Shown: piece by piece, positions 1 through 11,717 of the stretch | Layout of the letters: each line of letters begins with the position of its first letter | How positions within the stretch are numbered: position 1 is the first letter of the stretch | From: Gymnothorax reevesii | Lineage: Eukaryota > Chordata > Actinopteri > Anguilliformes > Muraenidae | DNA: 64,000 bases | NCBI GenBank assembly: GCA_029721435.1 | Contig: CM056582.1 | Location: 38,398,611 to 38,462,610, forward strand | Direction of reading: 5' to 3' | Program-made: the position numbers and the translations under genes | Notes under the pieces: model-generated | What the model saw: the letters and a program-made list of their open reading frames with translations, nothing else | Databases searched by the model: none | What the model was told of the DNA's origin: nothing

Positions 1-586
1 TTTATTTTCAGTGGCTTATTAATTTCTTGAACAAAACTTCGCTTATATAGGGACACAGAGCCACCAAACTGATTTTCGCCGTTGGCCAGTCGTTAAATAT
101 TGCCTTAACTAACTTGCGGTCTTTAACAGCCTTAATCACTGCTAGACAAAACATTAACTGATTAGAGGCACTGCACTATATTTTTTTCAACGCGTAGAGA
201 TCCCACACTTTGGACATTTTCTGTCTTTTTCGCAGGGGTGTCTGTTGTTTTGGCTCTCAATTTCCTTTTTTCACATCCTCCATGATCTTTGTAGCTCGTG
301 TTCGCACCTCATTCCATTCACATTACAGCTACCGTATTGATGTGCATATAAGTACAACGCCTATAAGTGAATATGCGCCCATAGTCGAGTACAGGTGCAC
401 ACGCCTGTAATTGAGACCAACTACATTTTCCCCGCTCAAAACCATTTTCACACACAGGAACTGCCCAGACAATTTTAAATTACGATTGAACAAAATGGAC
501 TTAAATTTAAATCAGTTGCTGCGCTCCATTGTGCCTCAAGGGGAGTGGATTTCTTTTGGAGGATGCTGTCCCCATGAGTACAGATA
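1..586. other. Non-coding, probably PRKCE intron
   Basis: No open frame with recognisable protein similarity, no RNA gene and no complete repeat was seen. It lies upstream of the penultimate PRKCE exon, so it is most likely intronic. Confidence 0.5.
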
Positions 587-1342
587 GGCCCAATCCCAAA
601 CCGGTCCCTATACATTCGCCCTATCCACTCCCCCACCGTTTGCGCATTCCCGCGGAGGGTCCGCCACATTGAGTGCCATCCCAAACCAAAAAGCATGGAG
701 TGTAAGTGGCTTATTAAACCCTTCGCAGCGAGTCTACACTGATGCAAGCTTACAAACCACACTCCTTTCAAGTGCAACAATTATTTTGTGTCCGAGATGG
801 AAGAAATGCTGCATATCTACAAATGTCAGTTCCATCTGGCTGTTTCCAAAAGCTAAATAAAACATGACCTAACCCTAAATGGACATTTGATTCACTATTT
901 CATGCGCTCATCAAGGAACTAAATGTTACAGCGTATTTTGAATTTAACATGCAGATGTGGACCTCAGAAAACATTGAGTGAGTAGTTTTATTTATTGAAT
1001 CAATCAGTTTTTCACAATGTACCATACCATGCACAAATGCCTTCATCTTTGTCAATGCTGTGTATTAAATATTTTTAATACATCTGTATAAATTTTATTT
1101 AATTACATTATCCTCTCTAAAATATTTGGGGTAAGAAGTGTATCATTGGGGAACGAGACCGTGTACAATGCAACGCACCTCCGCTTCCCTTTGGATGAAG
1201 GGCAAGGGCATCCCAAAGTTTATACATGTCTTTACTCCCACCCCCCTTAATGAATCTCCCTTCATAGTGGTGAGGGAGACTTCACGTGGAGTGACACTCG
1301 GTGGTGAAGAGCTAGTGGATAGGGGTCGGTTGGGATTGGGCC
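587..1342. mobile_element. Short TIR element (MITE-like)
   Basis: The left end begins GGCCCAATCCCAAACCGGTC and the right end is its inverted relative (reverse complement GGCCCAATCCCAACCGACCC); both run on into CCCTAT and CCTATCCACT. Flanks are ATA (left) and ATG (right), a possible imperfect 3-bp target duplication as used by Harbinger-type elements. The interior has no transposase. The superfamily is inferred from the end pattern only. Confidence 0.5.
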
Positions 1343-2037
1343 ATGCAGTTGGCAGCTGATGAAAGTTCAAAATACAAAATATTGGGCACATGGGGATCAC
1401 TTGACCGATAGCTATACAAATTTACCTGGGATAAATCCACTCAAGATTTACTATTTTTATTTGCCCAACAGCTTTGGGTCTCTATCAGACTCTCAGACTT
1501 TGAAAACAATATACAACTGTGAAAAATGCACAAAGCTATTTTTAATATTTGCATGCACCTTTTAGTGAATACTGAGGTGCGCCTCTGTGTGAGACAACTT
1601 TTTTTTTCCCCCAATGACACAAAAATATGTATTATTTAACTTACAAGGCTATGCCCTTATATGTGCTTATACAGCGGAAACAAAGGCACTGTGCCACAGA
1701 ATTAAGCATCCGTCTTAAAAAGTGTTGTGTTCCGGATTTAAACAAAGCGAGGAATCGTTTCAACCCTAGTTTTTGGTTTGGTGAGGTTACTGGTGACCAT
1801 TCATGTCTAGTTTTGCCAATATTGATCATTTTCATGAAGACTTTTTTTATGTTTGCAACCCCTTTTCTCCGCCAAAATCATGAAAATAAACTGAAATATA
1901 ATGGAATTTTAAATTCTCCAAAAGTCTTGTCTCAGTTGAGCCGAAGTCCCCCTCTCTATGAAGCTTACATCTTGAATTAAAAAGCATTAAATAAGGTAAT
2001 AAATAAATAGCCATATTTGGCTTCTGTGCAAAGGGTT
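1343..2037. other. Non-coding intronic stretch
   Basis: AT-rich sequence. Short open frames are present but none resembles a known protein; I see nothing I can name. Confidence 0.4.
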
Positions 2038-2075
2038 TTTTTTTATTTTTATTTATTTATTTATTTATTTATTTT
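2038..2075. repeat. (TTTA)n microsatellite
   Basis: Run of T followed by about eight TTTA units; simple repeat. Confidence 0.85.
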
Positions 2076-2579
2076 GGTATCCCAGTCAAAGTGACTGCAA
2101 AACAAAGAAATGTAAGAAATGAGTGTAAATATGCATCTGCTTATAATAAATATAAATAATATACACATTCTCAATTTATGATCAATCTTGTATTATTTGG
2201 CGTTTCTTTTGTTGCTCAGTGTATTTTAGACGTGAAACTCAGTTTTTGCAACATTTCTCCCTCTCTCCACTATAACAGTATGCCATCAACAGTTTATACT
2301 TTTATTTTGAAATGTACAGTACAATTTGCTTAATATTGTAACACTGTGCTTGGTGGGATGGACATTGGGACGGGGGAAAAGGTTTTGTTATAACGGGATG
2401 GATGAAGGAGATGCCGTTATAGGGGTAGATGGCTCGTGATTGGGGGGTTGTACCTTCTAAGATGGGCAACCATGTTACAGGGGGGACGGTTTTTGGGGGG
2501 GACTGAGGGACTGAGATGGATGCTCAACAGCTTACACATGTGCTTTGTAGGGACCCAGAAGGTTTGCATCTCATACTTC

Positions 2580-3290
2580 GTTTCTGAATTTTAAAAAATT
2601 TTGACCATTTTTCAGATTTTTGAACTTGGGTAAATTTTGAGTTTCTGAGATGCGGGGATATATGTGTCCAATGGACGCAAATTTCCAAGTTACACATGCA
2701 ATAACTTGAACATTTTTTATGGGAATCATATCAAATTTGTTTTCATCATACCTGGTATATGGAGTGGAGACATATTTATTGCGGTGGCCATGCAATCTGT
2801 CCTGTAGTATCACTGCTTGGCCAAATTTAACATTTCTGAGTGCAATAACTAAGACAAATTTGATAGGGATCCTGACAAACCTTCTGTGATTGCTCCCGGT
2901 TGAAAAAAGTGATTGCTGTTGGCCCTATGACCTTCTCTATAGCACCACCACCAGGCCAAACTTGCATGTTTAAAAATGAAATCACTTTAACAGTTAAAAT
3001 GTAAATTCTGTCAAATCTGTTGCCAACATTCCTGATGCATAGAGGAAGGACCTTATTTATTTTGATCACTCTGGTACATTTACACCAGTGCAACCATTAG
3101 GTGAAACTACATTTCCAAATATAATAAGTTGAACTGCTTTAATGAGAATTTGATCAATTTTGTATGAGCGTAATTTTGTATGCATAAAGGGACAATCCTA
3201 TTGTGACCATTCTTGTTGCTCCAATTTTAGGCCAAACTTCACATTTTCAAAAAAGTAATAAGTCAGTCTTTTTTGGACCATTTTCCCCTT
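2580..3290. repeat. Degenerate tandem repeat block, ~140-bp units
   Basis: Loosely similar units recur. Each carries a 'ggccaaa.ttcacattt' segment (near 2820, 2950 and 3230), then an 'aataact' or 'aataagt' segment and a '(t)caaatttgat' or 'caaatctgtt' segment. Divergence is high, so period and copy number (four to five) are approximate. It lies in the intron just upstream of the penultimate PRKCE exon. Confidence 0.4.
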
Positions 3291-3419
3291 TCTGTGGGGC
3301 CATTACTTTGTCACCCTGTGAATTTTGCTTATGGGGATTGTGGTGTAGTTTTGGGGATATACCCTTGAAGAAAGTTTTCCCTCTCTCTTTTACCTTACAC
3401 TCTTCACGCCTCTCTTCAG

Positions 3420-3566
3420 TTCATGACAAAGACTCCTTACAAGCGCCTGGGATGCGTGCAGGCTCATGGCGGTGAGGAGGCTATAAGGAATCACCCCTTT
3501 TTTAGGGAGATTGACTGGGTCCTGCTCGAACAGAGGGGAATTAAGCCCCCATTTAAACCTCGAATT
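3420..3566 (+). CDS. PRKCE: PRKCE penultimate coding exon (kinase C-lobe end)
   Basis: Encodes 49 residues starting [12 protein letters not shown], through [14 protein letters not shown], ending KPPFKPRI. This is the end of the catalytic domain and start of the C-terminal extension of a novel-class protein kinase C, a diacylglycerol-activated serine/threonine kinase. The wording fits the epsilon isoform rather than eta, delta or the conventional forms. The start is set by a pyrimidine-rich acceptor (ctcttcag) before 3420 and the end by a donor (GTGAGT) at 3567. Length is a multiple of three and the phase fits the next exon. Exons for the rest of the kinase domain are not in this window, so the upstream intron exceeds 3.4 kb. 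Confidence 0.95.
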
Positions 3567-4297
3567 GTGAGTCTCCGACCTTCACATGCGCTCGTCCACA
3601 CACGTTCACACGCACACACAAATACACTGTCAATCACACTCCCACACTCTCTTGCTCAAGCACACCCAACCCTGAACAAAACCATTCAGTCAGAGGTTTG
3701 GAATTTAGTGGTAATTTGAAAATGGCAGCATTAAACTCTCACGAAGACTGGCTTGTTTTCTTGGGGAAACGTGGTATCCAGTCAGTTGAACATTTCCCAC
3801 ATGTTGACTCTCGACTGATTATTTACAGTTGATTTTTTTATCATGTCTTCAATCCACGCCGTGAAAAGTAGTAATTTCGTATGTTGTTAGACATTTTGTG
3901 TATTTCAAGCAGTTATCTCCAGTTTTCCGAAACTGATAACGTGAACAGAAGATTTCTGATGTCCAACATTTTTATCAAGCTATATTTAAATTTTTTATGC
4001 ATTATTCTCAAGTCTATTAGGTATTTTGAACACAACTGGAAATGGACATTTTGAAGTTCACTTGAAGTCACAGTTTAAGAAAACCTGTTATTTTAATTGG
4101 CAAGAATTACTGTCTACCCACTCCCCACGAATCAACACATTGTCTTGTTACTGTGTATAACTATTGATTTTATCAGTGTGTGGAGCAGATGTCAACATAT
4201 GTGAGCCTTGGGGAGCACGGCTGCCTGGTTTAAAGTTGAACGACAGCCAATGTGGTGGGACAACCAAACTGATGAATGGCCCTTGGTCTCTCCTCAG
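3567..4297 (+). other. PRKCE last intron
   Basis: A 731-base GT-AG intron from donor GTGAGT to acceptor ctctcctcag. It holds a short CA-rich stretch near 3596-3635. No other feature was seen. Confidence 0.85.
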
Positions 4298-4441
4298 AAA
4301 ACCAAACGAGATGTGAACAACTTTGACCAGGACTTCACCCGTGAGGAGCCAGTGCTCACACCTGTGGAGGACGCCATCGTTAAGCAGATCAACCAGGATG
4401 AGTTCAAGGACTTCTCCTACTTTGGGGAGGATCTGTCCTAA
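4298..4441 (+). CDS. PRKCE: PRKCE last coding exon (C-terminal regulatory tail)
   Basis: Encodes 47 residues and a TAA stop at 4439-4441. It begins [18 protein letters not shown], characteristic of PKC epsilon. The AGC-kinase turn motif is visible as VLTPVED (phosphorylatable Thr) and the hydrophobic motif as FKDFSYF (phosphorylatable Ser). The protein ends GEDLS; from general knowledge mammalian PKC epsilon ends with a slightly longer GEDLMP-type tail, so the terminus is shortened. Open frame and intact splice sites indicate a functional gene end, and the intron argues against a processed copy. Confidence 0.95.
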   Translation, partial: KTKRDVNNFDQDFTREEPVLTPVEDAIVKQINQDEFKDFSYFGEDLS

Positions 4442-4912
4442 TCCACTCTCCCAGACCACTTCTGCCATGCTGAACGCAACAAAACCTTCTAAAAGCTGAA
4501 CAAACTGCACAACTTTCCCTTTCCACAACATGGTCATGACTGCATAATTTGTCTTGTTCTTACGTGCTCATCTGTTACTGTTGTTTTATTTGTTTATATA
4601 TATATATTTATACTTATCCCTTTTTGGGGTCTTAATGAGAGACTCCACCTTTTGTCATGTTTTGTATACTTTGTACTTTAGAGTTGGTAGTTTTTGTGCT
4701 ATGAGGAAGTATTAGCCCCCTGATTTTCTCAGTGTGTGTATTTTTCATAGTAAATGCTTGCCGAGCCTCATAAAAAGATGTATAATGAGAGGACATTAAG
4801 GATACACAAAATAGAGTTTTTAAAGATCATTAAATTTATTTAAGGATACATTTCGACCAATGGCTGGGTCTGTCATGAAAAGTAATGGGCCTTTCAAGTG
4901 AATCACTCACAC
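4442..4912 (+). other. PRKCE 3' UTR (end not determined)
   Basis: Sequence after the PRKCE stop. There is an ATTAAA at about 4828 and no AATAAA before about 5595, so the cleavage site cannot be placed. A short (TA)n run lies near 4597-4612. Confidence 0.5.
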
Positions 4913-6001
4913 AGTACTGAGGTGACTACATCGCTGCCACTTAGCTTCTGGTTTTGGAAGTAAAATCTTTATGGAAATTTATAATGGAGTTTGGACACTA
5001 TCCGGCAGTGCTCAAATTTGAATTAATTTTATGAACCAGTTTGCTCTGATATATGCATATGGGATATGCACATCCAAGTGAGCACATTAAATTCCTTGTT
5101 TATTGTTGAAAATGTGATGCATTACACTACACAAATGAGTTATTTATTTCCAGCCAACCAGGCACCTCAGTTTCAGCAGATGTTTACAACCGGAACTTGA
5201 CAGAGGCCAATGAGAGAAATGAAGTGGAGAAAACAAAATTGATACTTTCTTGCTAGCCGCTGGCTACCTCTGTAAACCGTGGAAGCTTCGACCGAGCCAA
5301 CTTATTTCACAGCAGGCTGCTATTAACCAGCAAACATGTAGTGCATAGAAATCAATAGAGAACAGTGAATGGCATTTGATTTGCTATTAAGCTCAGGTTA
5401 GGTCATCGAGTAGCGCCTATTTAGCTTGGTAGCTTGCTAGGTCAGCAACGCACAGACATGAATATTTTCGCTGCCCAGCTAGGTTGCAGGTCTCCATGTT
5501 TTTATGCTTATGCAGGCCATATGTTTAAATTGGTGCTAGCTTGCTTCCTAACTTGATAATGAGCTCGCTGCATTAGGGTCAGCTTCACGAAGTTGAATAA
5601 ACAGTAGCTAACTAACTAGCTAACCTTGCTACCTCACCAGGCTGTCTTGCTTTTTTAGCCTCGCGGGATAGCTAGGCTGTTAAAGATGGCGAGGTGCCTG
5701 CAGTTCTCTTACCCAAATCTGATTCCTCTTTCGCAGAGGGAACCACATGGATGAAGTGATGGGTAGTTTCTGGACTAAGAGAGTTAGCCTTTGGACAAAA
5801 AGTTTTAACCACGTAAATTATAGTTGACTGCGGTCTTGGAAAAGAACATCTGTAGTTACTTGGAAATTTGATGCAAAATTTCAAGATTGATAAAGGCTAA
5901 AAGTAATATATAGTTCCAAAGTGATTTTTTAGAAAGTCAATGGGTGAAACAAATGGATAATTTTACTTCCAACACCAGAGTGATGTGGTCACCTCAGTAC
6001 T
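4913..6001. mobile_element. ~1.1-kb TIR element, no transposase
   Basis: The left end AGTACTGAGGTGACTACATC matches the inverted right end (reverse complement AGTACTGAGGTGACCACATC) at 19 of 20 positions. Further in, both arms share a 'TTGGAAGTAAAAT' segment. The interior has no recognisable coding region. The outer ~20 bp of the right end recur at about 6023-6045, so the terminus is duplicated. Superfamily unknown. Confidence 0.55.
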
Positions 6002-6199
6002 CTACTATACTCTCACCACAGTGATGTTGTCACCTCAGTACTCTACGTATTGTGCCACTTTCAGCAGCAACAACTGCTACCAGATAATTCAGACCCCTGG
6101 AGGTGAAATTGTTGCATACATGTGGACAAATTGCCCACATATTCTTTACAAAATCACTTTAATTCAGCTTCTATCAGAATGTTTTTGATTAGGAACTGC

Positions 6200-6690
6200 C
6201 CGATTCATCTCCTGCCACATCACCTCAGTGAGTTTTAAACAAAATCTTAAGGTTGTTCCATATTAGCCATTTCTGTGCTCTTGCATTGGATCATTGTCCT
6301 GCTGTATAAACCAATCGCCCTTCGAAGTGATGAGTGGAAATTCTCTTTCAGGTTTTTCTGGTAGAAACAAAATTGATGGTTCTGCCTATTACGGCACATC
6401 GCCCAGGCTATGAAGCAACCCAGAAGCAGCAAAGCATTCCCACATAATTACACTGCCACTTTCATAATTGACTATTAGTATGATATTCTTTTTAGGGAAT
6501 GCCTTGTTTGCTTTATGCAGGAAGTAATGGGACCCACGTTTTGAAAAGTGTAACTCCTTTGCCTCATCAGTAAACGGGACATAATCCCAAAAAGTGTCTT
6601 TAGTCAAATGTGAAACAAGCCTTTGTGTTCGTTTTGGTTAGCTGTAGTTTTTCTCTTGCAGCCATTTGTTTTTATATTTCCTCACCCTAT
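6200..6690 (-). pseudogene. Tc1-like transposase relic
   Basis: Read on the minus strand, fragments follow the catalytic domain of a Tc1-type DDE transposase. HFSKRGSHYF and NYESGSVIMWECFAASG (6389-6607) precede YQKNLKENFHSSLRRAIG (6247-6432), in two frames. The first catalytic Asp region reads FTDEAKELHF. The downstream Asp and Glu blocks are missing or unreadable. Frameshifts and truncation show a dead copy. No matching terminal repeats were found. Confidence 0.7.
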
Positions 6691-8353
6691 TTTCCACCCT
6701 GAACGCAGCTTAAACTGACCAAATCCGATCGACTCAGGAGGAAAATGCTATGGCACGTGATTCCTTCACTTTGCGGCACAACTCACCCTCACTTCTTTAC
6801 ACTATACAGTCACATCCATCTTTTTGAGACTATTTTTGTCCAGTCTCGATGTCATTTTGGAGTCATGTAAACTATCTGAGGTGAGTTAGGGCTGCTATTC
6901 CCTAGCTGTTGGTCTAAGCCCTTTTGTGACTTCAAGGATGAGTCATTGATTCACCCTTGGAAAAAATTTGGTGAGCTAGCCACAATGTGGACAAATTCAC
7001 CGCTGTGAGTAGTTTTTGCCATTTCGAGGTAATGCTTGCTCTGTGGTTCCCTGGAGTTCTCAGGCTCAGGGGCGTCTCTAGGACTAAAGGTTGGTGGGGC
7101 CCATAGCTCCCCTTTTAAACAATTACTAACCCTGACTTGCATGCAATCATTCGCATTATTGACAAACAATCTTACCAGGATTTTCCTGGCTTTTTATTGT
7201 GTTTTTGATTTTTTTGCGATAACTTTTTCAGAAAGTGGCAATGAAAGTTGCAATGTCTTGGCGATTTATTTTTTTGTCCGCGAGAAATTTGCGTGGATTG
7301 GTTGAATTTGCTTTTATAGTTGCAATCGCGACATGAACAATAGATTCACTCTGAGAAAGCGCTGGTACGGTACAGTACATTTCGGTACGACGACAATCAT
7401 TAATCTGGAAGCGTAATTTCCTGCATTTAAGTAAGCATTATTCAGAATTGCACACAGATGTTTCAAATGGTCTTTTATTTCATTTAACCCCTTTCTGCAG
7501 ATGTAGACACTTGCGTCCATAGAACTGCAAATTTAAGCATGCTGTTACTGTACTCGATCACTAGATGGCACCCCCGGATCAGTTATTGAATATTCACAAG
7601 CAAGCAGACCTCGAACACGGTTTTGGATATGGGGAAGTTCACTCCACTCCCCGTTTTTGAGTTGTGTGAATTAAACTCCTCAGCTAAGCCTGATGTGCAA
7701 ACTGGTAAATATCCTTGCCCATAGTATTAATCCAGCAGTTTAAAAAAATGATCTTTTGCAACAGAAAAAATTGTTGTCCTATGTAGCAACCACTTTAGCT
7801 ACAGTGACTGTCACTGTCAATTACAGTCATCACATGCAAAAAATGCGTAGTTCCCTACCATAGATTTTCATGTAGCTTCCTTCATTGACAAATTCAGCAC
7901 TCCCTTATATCCATCCAAGTACTGGGGTTGATAGCCAATCACTCAATCATACATTCAGGCTCTTCTGCCTAACTGCACAGTTAGACTTCACGTCCTTGTG
8001 AAACTTCCGCGGTAACAATGTATTGATTGGCTTGTTTCTTATCCAATTCCAGAGTGTTTAAACCTTCTACAGTAAGCGTACCACATTGATTGGACAAACA
8101 CAGAGCATACAAGCCTTTGCGTATCAGCAGGCTCGGTTGTATCCTGTTTACATTGTGCGGCTGAAATAGACGCGATTAATAAAAAAAAGACTCTCAAAAC
8201 TGGCCTTGAAGTGTACGGTTATATTTAGAGGATTTAAATAAGATAAGGACATGGTCAATGGGAATTATGCCGAATGAAACAGTACTGGAGGGTTACTTCT
8301 ACCCGATACATCTGTCTCTGGAGGAGGGCATCAATAAAGAAAAAGGTTATACT
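6691..8353. other. Non-coding stretch with one hAT-type end
   Basis: No gene seen. At 7067 a CAGGGGCGTCTCTAGGAC segment looks like a hAT terminus, but no partner end or 8-bp duplication was found, so it is noted only as a possible fragment. Confidence 0.35.
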
Positions 8354-8600
8354 TAGTGATGCACCGAATTTTCGGCCACCGAAAATTTTCGGCCGAAAAA
8401 GGCAGAAAAATGTATTTTCGGTTTTCGGTCAAAAGACTTTTAACTCTGAAACAATACAGCCGAAACAGAATGTTGTGATGACGCAAACAAAAACCGCGGC
8501 CAGTACGCGCCTGTCTGTATGTTTTAAATCAGGGGACGCGCAGCACCGTCACCACGTGTTGGACATCCCCGAGTGCTGAATTGCAATTTCTGTTTGACAT
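8354..8600. mobile_element. hAT-like terminal fragment
   Basis: Starts TAGTGATGCACCGAATTTTC and continues with nested TTTTCGGCC / GGCCGAAAA inverted motifs, the kind of start seen in one group of animal hAT elements. The opposite end is absent, so length and boundary are uncertain. Confidence 0.45.
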
Positions 8601-8765
8601 TTTCCTGATGCATAGTATAGCAGCTGCTGTTGTATCCAATTCGGTTGCACATTGAATACGTACCACATAAAAACGCAAAGCAAAGATATCCGTAAAAGGC
8701 ATAGAGTATTCGTAGAAAATGGCAATATATTCTCAAGGCATTTACATCATCAGTATTCCATAATG

Positions 8766-8830
8766 TAACTACAACCCCTAGAAAAAATATGGAATCACCA
8801 CACTCGGAGAATGTTAATTTACCTTTTTTC
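8766..8830. mobile_element. Tc1-type terminal fragment
   Basis: Contains ACAACCCCTAGAAAAAATAT then GGAATCACCACACTCGGAG, which resembles the terminal repeat of a common fish Tc1 family. No transposase follows. Confidence 0.45.
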
Positions 8831-11717
8831 CTTCATAACAAAGAAGCAAATAACACATATGATAAAAAATTATAGTTTATTAGCTTGTCATGCAGGCGTC
8901 ATTTAACATTTCACTTTGAAAGTGAAGGCAAAACATGTAGCAAACGCGCAAATCGTGGGAGATGGCAGAGTATTAAAATTTATCGCTTTACGATGCGTCA
9001 TCTCATCTGTGATACCTTTCCCTTTCTTGATAAGAAAATGCTTCCTCAGCACCCGTAAAGTAATTCTCCGCGCAATTACAAAGAACCGGTTCCCAACCTG
9101 CAAAAGTGGCTCCAGAGCAGCACCACATCTTTGCGGGGCCAGAAGAAGGGATTGGTTACTTTCGGAGGCTGGGGGTGGGGTTAACTATGCCAGCAACCAA
9201 TTTTATATTGCAAAAGCCATAAGGAGAAGTTGTAGACTGGTAGAAAGTTGTAGATGGGTCAACATCAAGATTACAGTCCCATTGTCTAAATACGTTTGTT
9301 TCCATCACTGAACATGTCATTTGTTGTTGCATTCAGACACATTAGCTCTGTGAGTATGAGTTGTGCTCTGGGAGATAGCTAGCTTGCAAAAAGGCTGTCA
9401 TTATCTTACAATCTGCGTAAATAAGAATCAAATGTGCTAGATTCTTACTAGTCCTCTCGAACGTAGTCGACATCCATTTAAACCACGTATATCTGTCAAA
9501 TGGTGTTGCATCATTCGTATTTGGATGTCAAGGATGCCTTGCAAAGCCACAAATAAAAGATACATGTAGTCCGCCATTGTTTTTGTGACAAAGTTGGTGC
9601 TAGTTGTTCTTGGTAAGCGGAGACATATACTGACATATACAATGATGTAATGACGTGGCTCCCCAGCTGGCTCTAGCGGAGGAAAAACAGACTGGTTCTT
9701 CACCGGTTTGCGCATAGAAACGTTTGAGAACTGGAAGCAGCACGGGATCCTCTCTGGTGGAGATAGGTTATAATTGATCCCAACTAAAGGGCATGGTTGA
9801 ACGTGCGTAGTGGATGCTCATGAGCTTTGCGGAAATTTTTAAATAATAATTAATAATTTAATAAATAATTAATCTTTGGAAAGAACGGCGATGACTAACA
9901 GCTATAAGTCGCAAGATAATGCTCAACTAGCAATTTTTACCAGTGACAAAATTGGAAAAAGTTGGACAACTTTTTTGAAATTTACAACGCATGCTTGCGT
10001 TGACAATGTTCCTTTAAATTAACCAGTCAATGAAATTTGGGTAAATAAGGAATGATCATCTAAAGAAATCAGGAAAGGGGCAAATACTTCTCCATAGCAC
10101 TATGTGAGAATGTGAAACTAATGCCCACACAGGAGAGAATTTCAGAAGTAAGTCCATTTGAACTGCCTTTTTTGATTGGTTCGAGGGTAGCTTCTCACTT
10201 CTCTCTCCTTGGGTGTTCATGAGCGTAATTGTTAGAGGAGCTGATCTCAAACTTGGGTTTGATTTAGCTATTATGACTCGTCTTGGTGTTGACCAAAAAA
10301 TTTAGTCCATTACTTGTAAGTGTATTCTCAATGTGGTTGATTGTCCATGTCTCTTTCAAGATCATTCCTATTGCGTTCGTATTTTCTAAAATATGTTCTA
10401 AGAGCTAAAAATGCACAAATATGAAGTAAGAATATCTTGTTGACATGAATAGGAGATTTGTCCAGTGCAATGCGCTGGTTGATGCCAAATCAGCAAATAA
10501 AATGATGGTATGAAGCATCAAACCTTTAATAGATGACTGTACACAAAATCTGATGCAGTATAATCTGAAATGGATTCTGGGAAGAGCAGCAACTTAATTG
10601 TATAGCTGAAAGCTGCCTCTAATTTGGGGGGGGGGGTTTCACATTTGTGGACCAACCTCACACTGTAGAGAATTGCATGTCAGTATTTGGGTTCATGGTG
10701 TGAGTTGCACTGCAGGAGGTATTAGTGTATGCATGTACACATGTATGTAGTTGGGTGCATGAGTTTTGATGAGTGCATATTATGTATGTGGAAGTACCCA
10801 GTTGAAATATTATTCTACTGATACCACTTTTAATCCTTTTGAATATATTTTTCATTTTTTCCCTCAGGATTTGTTTTTTTATGATTAATGTAACTGAATT
10901 TTGATGACAAGTCCATCATAAGATTCATCATCAGAGGATACGAGGCAATGTCTCAAAGTAGTGATAACCAATTACGGTGCAAGGAGCGAAAATTGGTATA
11001 GGCTTGGCATTTTCCAGAATATGATGTATGCTGATTTTAACGAATCATTGTTTTTGGCTATTGACTTCTATGAATTTTGCTTGGCTTAGACAAGCTTGTG
11101 ATTAACACCTCTTGGGTCCACTCATGGAGATGATGAATTATCACATCGATTACCAACAAAACCCAATGAGAGTGTGGTTATACAGTACATGGTGATGCAA
11201 GTCTGTGAAGTTTGCAGGCAAGAAAGGTTTCAAGAGTTGCATGGTCAGTATATAATTTTAATTGTCTTCCTGCATGGAGAACGATTAGAAATGATCATTG
11301 TGCAATATTGTGTATGTGTTCTTTTATTTGGGTTTCTTTTTTTGGTCTCATGCACTCTTTGTTTCACGACACCTTCCTTATTTTGCGATTGCTGTGTTCA
11401 TATGTATGATTCATTATCTGCTGCTGCTGCTGAATCTGTCTGTTGTATGTTTGCTTCCAAAAAGAGCTAATTTGACTAATACAGCACTTTCCTTGGCACA
11501 GCATCTTCAGTTATTGCACATCCTTTATCCAACAAAATTTTTTAATAAATATACTCTGATACACCTCATTCCCAATACAGCATGTTTTATGTACTGTGGA
11601 CTCTCCTGAAAACAGAACTTTGCCTCAGAAAGCACATTCCCTGTCATGCTTTCTGATACAACACCTTGACCCTTTATTCTTGTATGCATGCTTACACTGT
11701 ATACACTACACTTAATA
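8831..11717. other. Non-coding stretch
   Basis: No protein-like frame, RNA gene or complete repeat was recognised. Small items only: an AT-only run near 9839-9872 and a G run near 10629-10637. Confidence 0.4.

Noticed and set aside
3420..4441. PRKCE as a processed pseudogene
   Set aside because: It has an intron with proper GT-AG sites and an undamaged frame.
8916..9311. 131-codon plus-strand frame as a gene
   Set aside because: No domain or relative recognised, and the opposite strand is also partly open; treated as random.
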